A stretch of DNA of 64,000 nt, from the NCBI RefSeq assembly GCF_900007165.1, contig NZ_CYGY02000047.1:62301-126300 (forward strand), given 5' to 3'. Shown one piece after another: positions 43,210 to 53,600 of this stretch (the stretch's first letter is position 1; every line of letters starts with the position of its first letter). Origin of the DNA: Paraburkholderia piptadeniae. GTDB lineage: Bacteria > Pseudomonadota > Gammaproteobacteria > Burkholderiales > Burkholderiaceae. The position numbers and the translations under genes were made by a program. Under the pieces are notes generated by a model that was given only the letters and a program-made list of their open reading frames with translations, did no database searches and was not told the origin of the DNA.

Positions 43210-44189
43210 TGAACACGTCAACGATCTGGTGCCTGCTGGTCCTCACGCTTCCAACCGAAAACGCCACCGCCCGCATGCGGTTCTGGCGTGCGCTGAAAGC
43301 CAAGGGGTGTGCGGTGCTGCGCGATGGCATCTATCTGCTGCCTCACACGGAGGAGCGCGAGCAGATGTTGCGCGAACTGGCGGGCGCGATCGCAGATAGC
43401 GGTGGCACCGCGCATCTGCTGCGTGCGCCGAGCCTCGATGCAGCGCAGGAAGGAGAATTCCGCGCGCTTTTCGACCGCAGTGACGACCATGCGGAGTTCA
43501 TCCGCGCGCTGAAGGATGCGCGCAAAACGGTTTCAGGCCAGTCCGCGGCTGACCTGACAAAGCTGCTTCGGCGACTGCGCAAAGACTACGAAGCCATCGC
43601 CGCGATCGACTACTTTCCGGGCGATGCCGCAACACGCGCCGAGGCTGCATGGCAGGACTTCATCGGTCTGGTTGACACCGTGCTGTCACCGGGTGAACCC
43701 CATTCCGCCGAGCGGCCCATCCGCAGCCTGTCGATCAGCGACTATCAGGGGCGCGACTGGGCCACGCGGCAACACATGTGGGTCGATCGCGTCGCGAGCG
43801 CGTGGCTGATCCGGCGCTTCATCGATCGCGATGCGCGCTTCATCTGGCTTACATCGGCCAGCGCTTGCCCGGCCAACGCACTCGGTTTCGACTTCGACGG
43901 CGCCGCGTTCACCCACATCGGTGAACGCGTGACGTTCGAGGTGCTGGTCGCCAGCTTCGGTCTCGACAAGGATCCCGCCTTACTTCGGCTTGGCGAGATG
44001 GTCCACGCGCTCGACGTGGGCGGCGCCCCCGTCCCCGAAGCCATCGGCTTCGAAGCCGTGATGGCAGGGGCGAGGGAGCGGGCGGCAGATGACGATCAGT
44101 TGCTCGACGAAATGGGACGCGTGCTGGATTCGCTCTATACGCACTTTATGTCGGCCGCGAAAAGCCGCGACGCCGGAGCGCGATCATGA
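43209..44189 (+). CDS. chrB: Chromate resistance protein ChrB
   Basis: This 326-residue cytosolic protein has the N-terminal ChrB domain (about 1-150), with RFWRALKAKGCAVLRDGIYL. The C-terminal domain follows from about residue 180, with TRQHMWVDRVASAWLIRRFI. It is full length. Known ChrB proteins regulate the chromate operon in response to chromate and help resistance. The ATG at 43209 overlaps a possible operator. The stop overlaps chrA by ATGA, so the two are translationally coupled. Confidence 0.92.
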   Translation: MNTSTIWCLLVLTLPTENATARMRFWRALKAKGCAVLRDGIYLLPHTEEREQMLRELAGAIADSGGTAHLLRAPSLDAAQEGEFRALFDRSDDHAEFIRALKDARKTVSGQSAADLTKLLRRLRKDYEAIAAIDYFPGDAATRAEAAWQDFIGLVDTVLSPGEPHSAERPIRSLSISDYQGRDWATRQHMWVDRVASAWLIRRFIDRDARFIWLTSASACPANALGFDFDGAAFTHIGERVTFEVLVASFGLDKDPALLRLGEMVHALDVGGAPVPEAIGFEAVMAGARERAADDDQLLDEMGRVLDSLYTHFMSAAKSRDAGARS

Positions 44190-45370
44190 GCGCCACGACG
44201 GTGCCATCGCCGGGCTACACGCTCGGCCAGTTGGTCCTCTATATGCTGCGCCTTGGCACGTTCGGGTTCGGCGGACCTGTAGCGCTCGTCGGCTATATGC
44301 ACCGCGATCTTGTCGAGCAGCGCAAATGGATCAGCGAGTCGGATTACCGCGAGGGACTGGCGCTCGCGCAGATGATGCCGGGGCCGCTGGCGGCACAGCT
44401 CGGCATCTATATGGGCCACGTGCACTATCACATCGTCGGTGCAACGCTTGCCGGTATTGCTTTTGTGCTGCCGTCGTTCCTGATGGTGGTCGGCCTTGGC
44501 TGGGCCTATGCCCATTTTGGCGGGCTTTCATGGATGCAGGCGGCCTTCTATGGAGTGGGTGCCGCAGTCGTCGGGATCATCGCGATGAGCGCATACAAGC
44601 TCACCACGAAGACGATCGGCAAAAACAGGCTCCTGTGGGCGTTTTACCTGACACTCGCGGCGGTGACGGTCATCACCGAATCGGAGATCGCGTGGCTGTT
44701 CATCGCGTGCGGCCTCATCAACTGGTTCGTCGTTGCTCCGCCGAGATGGTTGAGCAAGGGCGGCCTGAATGCTACAGCAGCGGCACAACTGCCGGCCGCG
44801 AGCGGCGTGCTCAGTGGTCTCGACTGGCCGCTGCTCGGCCAGATTGGCTTGTTCTTTACGAAAGCAGGCGCTTTCGTATTCGGCTCGGGACTCGCAATCG
44901 TCCCGTTCCTTTACGGCGGCGTGGTCACCGAGCATCACTGGCTCAACGACAAGCAGTTCGTCGATGCCGTGGCCGTCGCGATGATTACGCCGGGCCCTGT
45001 CGTGATCACCGTCGGCTTCATCGGCTATCTGGTGGCGGGGCTCGCGGGCGCCTGCATGGCGGCGCTCGGCACCTTCCTGCCCTGCTATCTCTTCACGGTG
45101 CTGCCGGCGCCGTACTTCAAGAAGTACGGCAAGCTGCCCGTCGTCAAGGCGTTCGTCGACGGCATCACTGCCGCGGCCGTCGGCGCCATTACCGGCTCGG
45201 TGATCGTGATCGCGCGGCGCTCGATCGTCGACTGGCCGACTGTTCTGCTCGCACTCGCGACTGTCCTGCTGTTGTGGCGCTTCAGGAAGCTGCAGGAGCC
45301 GGTCGTCGTCATCTCCGCTGCGCTCATTGGTCTTGCTGTGTACCCGCTCATCCACACGCACGCCATTTGA
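44186..45370 (+). CDS. chrA: Chromate transporter ChrA (CHR family)
   Basis: This 394-residue inner-membrane protein has two CHR domains. The first has LRLGTFGFGGPVALVGYMHR and AQMMPGPLAAQLGIYMG. The second has FFTKAGAFVFGSGLAIVPFL and AVAVAMITPGPVVITVGFIG. The paired PGP motifs mark long-chain ChrA pumps that expel chromate using the proton motive force. Length is normal. It sits between chrB and the rest of the chromate cluster. Confidence 0.94.
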   Translation: MSATTVPSPGYTLGQLVLYMLRLGTFGFGGPVALVGYMHRDLVEQRKWISESDYREGLALAQMMPGPLAAQLGIYMGHVHYHIVGATLAGIAFVLPSFLMVVGLGWAYAHFGGLSWMQAAFYGVGAAVVGIIAMSAYKLTTKTIGKNRLLWAFYLTLAAVTVITESEIAWLFIACGLINWFVVAPPRWLSKGGLNATAAAQLPAASGVLSGLDWPLLGQIGLFFTKAGAFVFGSGLAIVPFLYGGVVTEHHWLNDKQFVDAVAVAMITPGPVVITVGFIGYLVAGLAGACMAALGTFLPCYLFTVLPAPYFKKYGKLPVVKAFVDGITAAAVGAITGSVIVIARRSIVDWPTVLLALATVLLLWRFRKLQEPVVVISAALIGLAVYPLIHTHAI

Positions 45371-45406
45371 CGTACGCGCGTGCTCACACCCGCGAGGACA
45401 ACATTC

Positions 45407-45630
45407 ATGGCATCACGTCGCACATTCCTCCACAGCACGGCTGCCGTCGGCGCCGGCGTTCTGCTGGCACAGGCGGGGACTGCACACACGGCGGACGAAT
45501 CCGGTCATCCCGCAGGAAGTCTACCTGTCACATCGAGTTCGGTGCGAAGGCCGCCGCATAAGTTGACGCCTTCATGGAGAACATCAACCGGGCCAGTGTC
45601 GCGACACGGTTCGCGTCCCTGGGCCACTGA
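45407..45630 (+). pseudogene. Remnant of a Tat-exported protein, possibly superoxide dismutase
   Basis: The 5' piece encodes a clear Tat signal: ASRRTFLHSTAAVGAGVLLA then AQAGTAHTADE. After about 35 codons the frame leaves any recognisable sequence. A short tail in another frame, VDAFMENINRASVATRFASL, ends at a TGA at 45628. It looks like the C-terminal helix of Fe/Mn superoxide dismutases, which do occur beside chr genes. The roughly 200 residues between are missing. The identity rests on the tail only and is tentative. Confidence 0.45.
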
Positions 45631-45689
45631 ACGCGCCACGCTCAATCACGTCGGCGCGGCTCCCGCTAATCAACGCAAAGGAGTCGATC

Positions 45690-46118
45690 ATGAGATGGGT
45701 TACACGCGAACGCCCGAAAGTCGACCGCATTGCCTGCCCCTGGCTCGTCCAGCGTTTCATCGATCCCGATGCCGAGTTTCTCTACGTGCCGCGAGACGAT
45801 GTCATGCAGGTCGCCGCTGAGACGGAAGCCACGCCTTATGATGTCCCCGACGTGGAACTGGGCCACCATGGTGAGTTCTACAGCTTCGACGCGTTCCTCG
45901 ACACATACCAGTTGACCGATCCGGCGTTGCACAAACTCGCACGTATCGTTCGTGGTGCCGATACGGGGCGCCTTGACCTCGCGCCGGAAGCGGCGGGCCT
46001 TTACGCGATTTCCGCCGGGCTATCGCGCATCTTTGCAGACGATCACGAACAGCTGCGTTACGGCATGCTCCTTTATGACGCGCTGTATGCGTGGTGCAAG
46101 AACGATGCGCGCACCTAG
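45690..46118 (+). CDS. ChrB C-domain-only chromate resistance protein
   Basis: This 142-residue protein is homologous to the C-terminal half of ChrB: RPKVDRIACPWLVQRFIDPD here and HMWVDRVASAWLIRRFIDRD in ChrB. It lacks the N-terminal regulatory domain. Stand-alone copies are common in chromate clusters and are thought to assist resistance; the mechanism is unclear. AAAGGAGTCGATC precedes the ATG. The MFS gene overlaps or follows within a few bases. Confidence 0.88.
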   Translation: MRWVTRERPKVDRIACPWLVQRFIDPDAEFLYVPRDDVMQVAAETEATPYDVPDVELGHHGEFYSFDAFLDTYQLTDPALHKLARIVRGADTGRLDLAPEAAGLYAISAGLSRIFADDHEQLRYGMLLYDALYAWCKNDART

Positions 46119-47367
46119 ATGCATGACTGAGGGAGCGGGCAGGTTACGGTTGTCTGCGGTGCTTCCCGACGGAGTCCAGCAAGGCGCCTTCATCCTGCTG
46201 GTTGCGCGGGGGCTGCGTGGCATGTGCGACGGCTTTATCGCGGTGCTGCTACCCGGCTATCTTCTTGCGCTCGGCTTCGGACAACTGGCGGTCGGACTGA
46301 TCAGCACGACGACATTGTTCGGTTCGGCCGTCGCGACGCTCCTGGTCGGTCTCGTGGGAAATCGCTTTGCGCTGCGCGGCCTGTTGCGCTTTGCGGCGGC
46401 ACTGATGATGTCCACCGGCTTTGCGTTTGCAGGCCTGTCAACGCTGTGGCCGCTACTGGTCGTCGCATTTGTCGGCACGCTGAATCCGAGCTCGGGTGAT
46501 GTCAGCCTGTTTCTTCCGCTTGAACATGCGAGGCTCGCCGAATCCGCAACGGGTGATGCACGAACCGGGCTGTTTGCGCGCTACAGCCTCGTTGGCGCGC
46601 TGTCCGCCGCACTCGGCGCACTCGCCGCCGGGCTGCCTGACTGGATCGCTGCCCACTCGGCTGCTTCGCCACTCACGGCAATGCGCGTCATGTTTATCGT
46701 CTACGCGATGGCAGGGGGAGTTGTCTGGCTGCTCTACGGGCGCCTGCCGGCGCGCGCGTCGAACATCGAGACGCCGCGTGTACCGCTTGGGCCCTCGCGC
46801 GGCATCGTCACGCGACTTGCGCTGCTGTTCAGCGTCGACGCCTTTGCCGGGGGACTTCTCGTCAACTCGCTGCTGACCCTGTGGTTGATCCAGCGGTTCG
46901 GACTGTCGCTGGGTGCAGCCGGCCAGTTCTTTTTCTGGGCAGGGCTGCTCAGCGCAGGTTCGCAACTTGCTGCCGCACCCTTGTCACGCCGCATCGGTCT
47001 GCTCAACACGATGGTCTTTACGCATATCCCCTCGAGTGTGTTCCTGATTGCAGCCGCGTTTTCGCCGTCCCTCACGCTGACCTTTGCGCTGCTCCTCGCG
47101 CGCAGTGCGCTTTCACAGATGGACGTGCCCACGCGCAGCGCCTACGTGATGTCAGTCGTCACGCCGGGGGAGCGTCCCGCCGCGGCGAGCTTTACAGCGG
47201 TCCCACGAAGCCTGGCAGCCGCGGTCGCGCCCACTCTCTCAGGGGCCCTGCTGGGCCTCGGGTGGCTCGGCGCCCCTCTTGTCGCGTGCGGCGTGCTGAA
47301 GATCGCGTACGACCTTTCGCTGCTCGCCGCATTCCGTCACGTTAAACCCGACGGAGGTTCGTCATGA
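46105..47367 (+). CDS. MFS transporter of the chromate cluster
   Basis: This protein of about 420 residues has 12 predicted spans. The start is RLSAVLPDGVQQGAFILLVA, with GNRFALRGLLRFAAALM after span two and LPLEHARLAE in the first half. It starts at ATG 46105 (overlapping the previous gene) or 46123. MFS genes of this type recur next to chrA and are often annotated ChrK-like or simply MFS; the substrate is unknown. It is coupled to the next gene by an ATGA overlap. Confidence 0.85.
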   Translation: MRAPRCMTEGAGRLRLSAVLPDGVQQGAFILLVARGLRGMCDGFIAVLLPGYLLALGFGQLAVGLISTTTLFGSAVATLLVGLVGNRFALRGLLRFAAALMMSTGFAFAGLSTLWPLLVVAFVGTLNPSSGDVSLFLPLEHARLAESATGDARTGLFARYSLVGALSAALGALAAGLPDWIAAHSAASPLTAMRVMFIVYAMAGGVVWLLYGRLPARASNIETPRVPLGPSRGIVTRLALLFSVDAFAGGLLVNSLLTLWLIQRFGLSLGAAGQFFFWAGLLSAGSQLAAAPLSRRIGLLNTMVFTHIPSSVFLIAAAFSPSLTLTFALLLARSALSQMDVPTRSAYVMSVVTPGERPAAASFTAVPRSLAAAVAPTLSGALLGLGWLGAPLVACGVLKIAYDLSLLAAFRHVKPDGGSS

Positions 47368-48407
47368 ACAATCGCTTCGGCATGAATCATGGACACGTCG
47401 CGATGGCGTTCGTCATGCTCGCGATCGTCGCAATTGCAGCACTGATCGTCCATCGGGACTCAAATGCGGCCGGCAAATCCGTAGCCGCGGAGTTGCCGAT
47501 GACGCACGTCGCCGACATTCCGCTACCAGGCCGCGCGTCCAGGCTCGACTATGAAAGTTTTGACCCGAACCGGCATCTGCTGTTCATCGCGCACCTGGGC
47601 GACAGTGAAGTCATCGTCTTCGACACGGAGACATCACGCGTCGTCGCTCGCATCGGCAATATCGCCGACGTACACGGCGTGCTGGCGATACCGGAACAGT
47701 CACGCGTGTATGCGTCCGCGACGGGTACGAACGAGGTTGTTGCGATCGACGAGGCCACCCTGAAAGTCACCGCGCGAATGCCAGGTGGCGTCTATCCGGA
47801 TGGAATGGCCTATGCGCCGGACACCCGGAAACTCTATGTATCGGACGAGACGGGCGGGACCGAAACAGTGATCGACACCCAATCCAATCGCCGCATCAAC
47901 ACCATCCCGCTGGGCGGCACCATCGGCAACACCCAGTACGACGCCGCGTCCCGCCACGTCTTCGTCAACGCGCAGTCGCGACGGCAACTCGTCGAGATCG
48001 ACCCAACGAACGATGCGATCGTCGCGCGCATCGAACTGCCCGGCGCGAAAGGCAATCACGGCCTTTATATCGTTGCGCAACTGCATCGCGCGTTTATCGC
48101 CTGCGAAAACAATGCCAGGCTTCTCGAGTTGAACCTGGACACGAGACAGGTCGTCCGGTCGTTTGACGTCGGTGAAGGTCCCGACGTGCTCGCATTCGAT
48201 CCCGGGTCGGGCACGCTTTATGTTGCTGGCGAAGCAGGCATCGTATCGATGTTCGCCGTTGGCTCCTCAACCGTGTCGAAGACCGGCGAGGGCAGCATCG
48301 GGCCCAACGCGCATGTGGTGGGAGTCGATCCATCGACGCATCGCGTCTATTTCCCGTTGAAGAATGTCGACGGACGTCCGGTGCTGCGCGTAATGGCGCC
48401 CCGGTGA
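47364..48407 (+). CDS. YncE-like beta-propeller protein
   Basis: This 347-residue protein has an N-terminal hydrophobic segment (residues 13-28) acting as signal anchor or uncleaved signal. A seven-bladed-type propeller follows, with repeated strands such as SEVIVFDTETSRVVARI, NEVVAIDEATLKVTARM and TETVIDTQSNRRINTI. It probably works in the periplasm. The start overlaps the MFS stop by four bases, so it belongs to the chromate operon. Its function there is unknown; a binding or assembly role is more likely than catalysis. Confidence 0.85.
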   Translation: MNNRFGMNHGHVAMAFVMLAIVAIAALIVHRDSNAAGKSVAAELPMTHVADIPLPGRASRLDYESFDPNRHLLFIAHLGDSEVIVFDTETSRVVARIGNIADVHGVLAIPEQSRVYASATGTNEVVAIDEATLKVTARMPGGVYPDGMAYAPDTRKLYVSDETGGTETVIDTQSNRRINTIPLGGTIGNTQYDAASRHVFVNAQSRRQLVEIDPTNDAIVARIELPGAKGNHGLYIVAQLHRAFIACENNARLLELNLDTRQVVRSFDVGEGPDVLAFDPGSGTLYVAGEAGIVSMFAVGSSTVSKTGEGSIGPNAHVVGVDPSTHRVYFPLKNVDGRPVLRVMAPR

Positions 48408-48485
48408 ATTTTGGTGTCCCGGGACGCGATGACAGACAGGTTTGGCTGATTTCAGCGCCGGAGGTTGGACACGAAAGCGCTCTCA

Positions 48486-48623
48486 ATGCGGGCGGGACTT
48501 CTGGCAGCGACCTCGACCCTCGCCGCAGCCCCGCACGAAAGCGATGGCATGCTCGTCGACGAGCATGGGATGACCCTGTATGTGTTGCACGGAAAGCCCC
48601 TATTGTCGTACGGAGACGGGTGA
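48486..48623 (+). pseudogene. Truncated secreted-repeat (COG4315-type) protein
   Basis: This 45-codon frame encodes a short signal-like start and DGMLVDEHGMTLYVLHGKPL. GMLVDxxGMTLYxFDxD is the repeat of small lipoproteins of the secreted-repeat family. The second half of the motif and all later repeats are missing. The frame runs into the end of the convergent DedA-PAP2 gene and stops there. It is a gene stump, cut when the efflux block joined. Confidence 0.6.
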
Positions 48624-50618
48624 TACGAGTACCGCGTTACGGATCACCGCGTGCATGTTGGCTGAACGGATCACTGTCTGTTGCTGAAGTCCCAGCAGCG
48701 TGGTGATCGCCGAAGGGACCGCGACGTATTGCGTTTCGACGACCGTCACCAGGTGTGCCAGGCGATAGAGCTTTTCCCTGTACAGTGCGCCGTACCATAG
48801 CGGCATGTCGCCGCTCGCGTTACGCACGGCGACATGCGAACGCCACATCCGGAGCACCAGACGGCTCCCCGATACGTCAGGCTCCGCGCGCACCAGGAGA
48901 AGTTGAGAGGGTTCGCCCTGCGAGTACTTCGGCAGCACCGGCAACTGGTCGGCGTGGGTCTGTGGCAGCAGCCAGCCAAGCGCCGAGCGCACGGACCAGG
49001 CAGGTGCGGGCTCCCAGCCGGCCCGCTTCAGTGCGCCCATGATGGCTTCGTCGTTTGCCGCCCATTGCAGGGGCAGCGGCTCTTCCTCGTCGCCACCGAT
49101 TTCTGTCCGCCGTGCCGGCAACTGTTGCCAGCCGGTGTCGAGCCATTGGGCAGTGGACAAATAAGTGGTGGGTCGCCAAACCTGGGAAATCTCCCTGGCG
49201 TGCTGCGCGTGTCCGGAGAACTGCCACGCTCCGGCAACTGCGAACGTTCCGACGACCAGCAGCGCCAGGGGCCCGGGGCGCACATCGTCGGAAACATGCC
49301 ACCAGGTGTATGCGCCGGCAAACACGGCGAACCACGCGAGGCCGAGTGCCCAGCCGCCAAGCAGTCCGGAGGGCCACGTCCGGCCGAGGTATAGATCGGC
49401 CAGTCCGCCCACCACGATCCAGAGCGCGACTGCCGTGAGGACTCCGACGCGCCAGGGCGAAGGTTGCCGGCGGGTAAGCACCCACCCGAGGTACGCGTAG
49501 GTCAACAGGCTGAACGCTGCCAGCCCGTCTGGCAGCGGAGTGTGCGGATTGCCGGGCTGCCAGGTGAGCGGCCACGCGCCGTTCGCATGAAACCCGACGA
49601 ACGGAGACAGCACGACGCCGACTCCAACCACGGCAATCCACCAGGCCGCCGACTTCCAGCTTCTTTGCAGAACAAGCCATACAAGCACAATCGCGGCAAT
49701 TGCAAAGACCATTGGGCGGCCATTCAATACGGCAACGCCCGTCATCAGCGAATCGATCGGCGTGATATGCAGCGATCGCAGAAACGTGTAGAGCGACGTG
49801 TCCGCCCGCATCAGCGGATCGTTGGCAATCACGTCCTGTAGCACAGCGCCGAAAAGCCAGACACTGCCAATGAAAAGCAGCGCTAGTGCCGCCAGGGTAG
49901 CAAATTCGGGAGCGTCGGGGTCGATGATCCGCCGCAATTGCGCGCCGAACCGCGGATAGCGGCGAGCCCAATGAAGCATTGCCCGCGCTGCAACGTGTTT
50001 CGTCTCTGGGAAGACCCGCTCGACCATCAGCCTGACCGTGCGAACAACGAGCCAGAGCACGCCAGCAAGAAGAATCATGATCACCGCAAGGCGCGCGCTC
50101 ACGGCTTCGGCCAGGGACGCGGATGCGCCGAACAGGATACCGGGTGCGATATGCGCGGGTGCCCAGGCCAGCGCCGAAGCGACGTTGGTCGGATAGAACC
50201 TGAGCCGGTCCATGCGCGCGGCGCCTACCACGAGCGGCACGATCGCCCGCACTGGTGCGAAGAACCGGGCGAATACGATGCTCTTGCCACCGTGCCGCTC
50301 GACAAACTGCTCACCGCGCAACCAGGCAGCCTCATGGCCATGCGCTCGCCACCAGGCGCCGACCTGGACGTGATAACGCCGTCCGAGTTCGTAGCTCAGG
50401 CCGTCACCGACGACCGCGCCCAGCGCGGCCACGCCGATGGTGAGCCAGCCGTTCACCGCCCCGGCGCCGATCAGTGCGCCGGCGACGAACATGACCGCTC
50501 CTGCGGGCACGAATGTACCGATTGCCGCAAACGACTCCGCGCATGCGGTGGCAAACACCACGGTGAGCACGAGATACGGACGTTCGCTCAACGACATCAG
50601 CAGGGCATGTATCGACAT
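48600..50618 (-). CDS. DedA - PAP2-like - LssY C-terminal membrane protein
   Basis: This 672-residue protein has an N-terminal DedA/SNARE-associated domain (about 10-200) with ESFAAIGTFVPAGAVMFVAG and FARFFAPVRAIVPLVVGAAR. A PAP2-type membrane domain (about 270-440) and an LssY-like C-terminal domain (about 470-672) follow. The PAP2 active-site residues are lost: PSGH is replaced by PDGL near residue 360, and the SR-H-D motif reads ADLYLGRTWPSGLLGG. The phosphatase should therefore be inactive. The DedA part may carry lipid-flippase-like function. It is last in the RND operon, 13 bases after the pump gene. Confidence 0.85.
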   Translation of the reverse strand: MSIHALLMSLSERPYLVLTVVFATACAESFAAIGTFVPAGAVMFVAGALIGAGAVNGWLTIGVAALGAVVGDGLSYELGRRYHVQVGAWWRAHGHEAAWLRGEQFVERHGGKSIVFARFFAPVRAIVPLVVGAARMDRLRFYPTNVASALAWAPAHIAPGILFGASASLAEAVSARLAVIMILLAGVLWLVVRTVRLMVERVFPETKHVAARAMLHWARRYPRFGAQLRRIIDPDAPEFATLAALALLFIGSVWLFGAVLQDVIANDPLMRADTSLYTFLRSLHITPIDSLMTGVAVLNGRPMVFAIAAIVLVWLVLQRSWKSAAWWIAVVGVGVVLSPFVGFHANGAWPLTWQPGNPHTPLPDGLAAFSLLTYAYLGWVLTRRQPSPWRVGVLTAVALWIVVGGLADLYLGRTWPSGLLGGWALGLAWFAVFAGAYTWWHVSDDVRPGPLALLVVGTFAVAGAWQFSGHAQHAREISQVWRPTTYLSTAQWLDTGWQQLPARRTEIGGDEEEPLPLQWAANDEAIMGALKRAGWEPAPAWSVRSALGWLLPQTHADQLPVLPKYSQGEPSQLLLVRAEPDVSGSRLVLRMWRSHVAVRNASGDMPLWYGALYREKLYRLAHLVTVVETQYVAVPSAITTLLGLQQQTVIRSANMHAVIRNAVLVSPVSVRQ

Positions 50619-50631
50619 ATCTGTTCCGCGA

Positions 50632-53600
50632 TCACGCCGCTTCGGGGCCGGGCCCGGCCAGCTCATCCCGTTCGAACCGCCCGTAGCGCAGGGCCAGCGT
50701 CGGTAGCACGATGAGGTTCAGCGCCGTAGAGGTAATCAGGCCACCCAGGATCACGATCGCCATCGGCCCTTCGATCTCATTGCCGGCTGCGCCGCTCGTC
50801 ACCGCAAGCGGCAGCAGCGCCAGCGCGGTCACGAGTGCCGTCATCAGGATCGGCACGAGCCGCTCCGAGGCACCGCGCACGGCAGTATCCGGGTTCCACT
50901 GCAGCCCATCGACGTGCACCAGGTGCTCGTAGTGGCTGATCAGCATGATCGAATTGCGCAGGGAAATGCCGAAGAGCGTGACAAAGCCCACCATGCTACC
51001 GAGCGACAGGTTCGCGCCTGTCAGCACCACGCCTAGCACGCCACCCACGAGCGCGAAAGGCAGATTGACCATGACCAGCATCACGCCCCGGCGGCTTTTG
51101 ATAGCCAGGAACAGCAGCAGCGCAATGCCCACCAGCGACATCGCCCCGTACACCAGCAGGTCACGTTGCGACTGCGCGCGCGCTTCGCTTTCGCCGGCAA
51201 ATACCGCGTAGGTCCCTTGAGGCATGCTGATTTCGCGGCTTACTCGCGCCTGTGCCTCCTTGACGAAGTTGCTCACAGGCCGGCTACCGAGATTGACGGA
51301 CACGGTTTGCATCCGCCGGCCGCCATCGTGGGTGATCTGATAGCGGCCGGAGACCTGACGAATGGTTGCGAGATCGCGCAGCGGCACAGAGAGACCATCA
51401 GGATTACGCAGCATCAGCGCACCGACGCCGTCAAGCATGGCGCGCTCCCGAGGGGCAAGGACCGCGACCACGTCGTACGTGCGGCTACCCTGATAGACCT
51501 GCGAAATGGTCGTGCCCTGGTACGCAGCCTGGATCGCGTCGAGCACCTCCACCGGCCTGAAACCCCAACGGTTTAGCTGATCGAGCTTGAGCTTCACGTC
51601 CAGTTCCGGAATGCCCGGAGGCGATTCCACCCGCACGCTTGCCGCGCCCCGGATCGACCCGAGCACGCGCGCGATCTCCTGCGCCTTGCGGTCGATCACG
51701 TCGAGGTTGTCGCCAAACACGTTCACGACGACGGGCGCAGTAACGCCCGAAATCGTCTCGTCAATGCGTTCGACGAGGAACGTGTTGACGGAAGTGGTCA
51801 ACCCCGGGAATCGGGCGAGTGCCTGATTGATACGGTAGAGCGCCCAGCTCTGTCCAGATGCGCTCATCGGCTTCAGATCGACCTCGAACTCGGAGAGCTG
51901 CACCCCGGCGGGGTCGACAACCTCGTTGGCGCGGCCCGCGTGCTGCGCGACAAGGCGCACGCCGGGCACCTGCATCAGAGCGTGCGAAACCTGCGTGCCG
52001 ATGCGCATGGATTCGCCGAGCGACGTGCCGGGCGCAAGGCCCATATGCACGATGTAGTGTCCCTCGCGCAACTCTGGAATGAAGTTGCCGCTCATGAACG
52101 GGACCGAAGCGAGTGCCGCCACGCACATGAGCGAGACCGCCATCATCACGGTCTTCACACGCTGCTCGACTTTCATCAGCAGTGCGGTATAGCGGACCTT
52201 CAGACGTGCGATCAGCTTTGGCTCGTGTTCCGGCAACGGCCCGCGCACGAGGAGTGCGAGCGCCATCGCGGGGGTGAGCGTCAGCGCCACGCACAGTGAA
52301 GCGAGCACGGCAAGGATGTAGGCGACGCCAAGTGGCGCAAAGAGCTTGCCTGCGACGCCTGAAAGCGTGAGCACAGGCAGAAAGATCAGCATCACGATGA
52401 AGGTGGCGAACACCACCGCGCTACGGACCTCGAACGACGCACGCAGCACCACGCGAAACGCGGGCAAGGGCTTGGGCAGGCGGCGGTTTTCCCGCAGCCT
52501 GCGGTAAATGTTCTCGACATCGATGATCGCGTCGTCGACTACCTCGCCCAGTGCAATGGCAAGGCCGCCGAGCGTCATCGTGTTCAGGCTCACACCGAAT
52601 GACGTCAGCACAATGATTGCAACGAGCAGCGAAAGCGGAATGGCTACTGCGGAAATCACGGCTGTGCGCACGTTGAGGAGAAACAGGAACAGCACGGCAA
52701 TGACCAGCACGGCACCGACGAGCAGCGCCGTGCGCAGGTGACCGACCGAGGCATCGATAAAGTTCGCCGGCCGGAATACGTCGGCATTCACGGCGACCCC
52801 CTGTTTATCGAGCACCGGCCGCAGGGTCGACATTGTTTTCTCGATGTCCTTTGTGACCGCAAGCGTGTTGGTACCGTACTGGCTCTCCAGCACCAGCATC
52901 ACACCCGGCTGGCCCATGATCGAGGCCGCGCCCACGGCGGGCGCTGCACCCCAGGTCACCGACGCAACATCGCCCAGGCGAACGGCTGCGCCGTTGCTCC
53001 AGTGCAGCACGATGGCCGCGAGCTTGTCCGGTGTCGTGATCTGGCCGTCCGCGTTGACGGCGATACGCTGGTTGTCGTTCTCGATGAAACCTGCGCCACG
53101 CACCCCTGTGGATACGCGCGCCGCGGCCATGACGTCCTGCATCGAGAGGCCGTAGCGCATCAGCTTCGCGGCGTCGACCTGGATCTGGAGCTGACGCGTT
53201 TGTCCGCCGAAGACGATGACGTCCGCCACGCCGGGCACGCTGAGCAGTTGCGGCCTGATGGTCCACTGCGCGATGTCATACAGCTCCATCAGGGAATGCT
53301 TCTGCGAGGTCAGGCCGACAGTGCGCACGACACTGGTCGTGGTGGTGAGCGGCAGAAGCTTGGGCGGCATGACGCCGGCGGGCAGGGTTGCCGCGAGTGC
53401 ATTCACCCGCTCGGAGACCAGTTGCCGGATCTGCATCACGTTCGCATGTTCGCCGAAGACCAGTGTAATGGCGGACAGGCCCTGGATCGACCGGGAGCGC
53501 ATCGACTGCAGGCCGACCATGCCACCGAGGCCATTCTCGATCGGCTGCGTCACGAGCGTCTCGACCTGTTCGCTGGTCAGGCCCGGCGCTTCGGTCTGGA

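Noticed and set aside
45407..45820. Intact 137-residue protein starting with the Tat signal
   Set aside because: After the signal the peptide becomes low-complexity and overlaps the next gene by 130 bases, so a broken gene explains it better.
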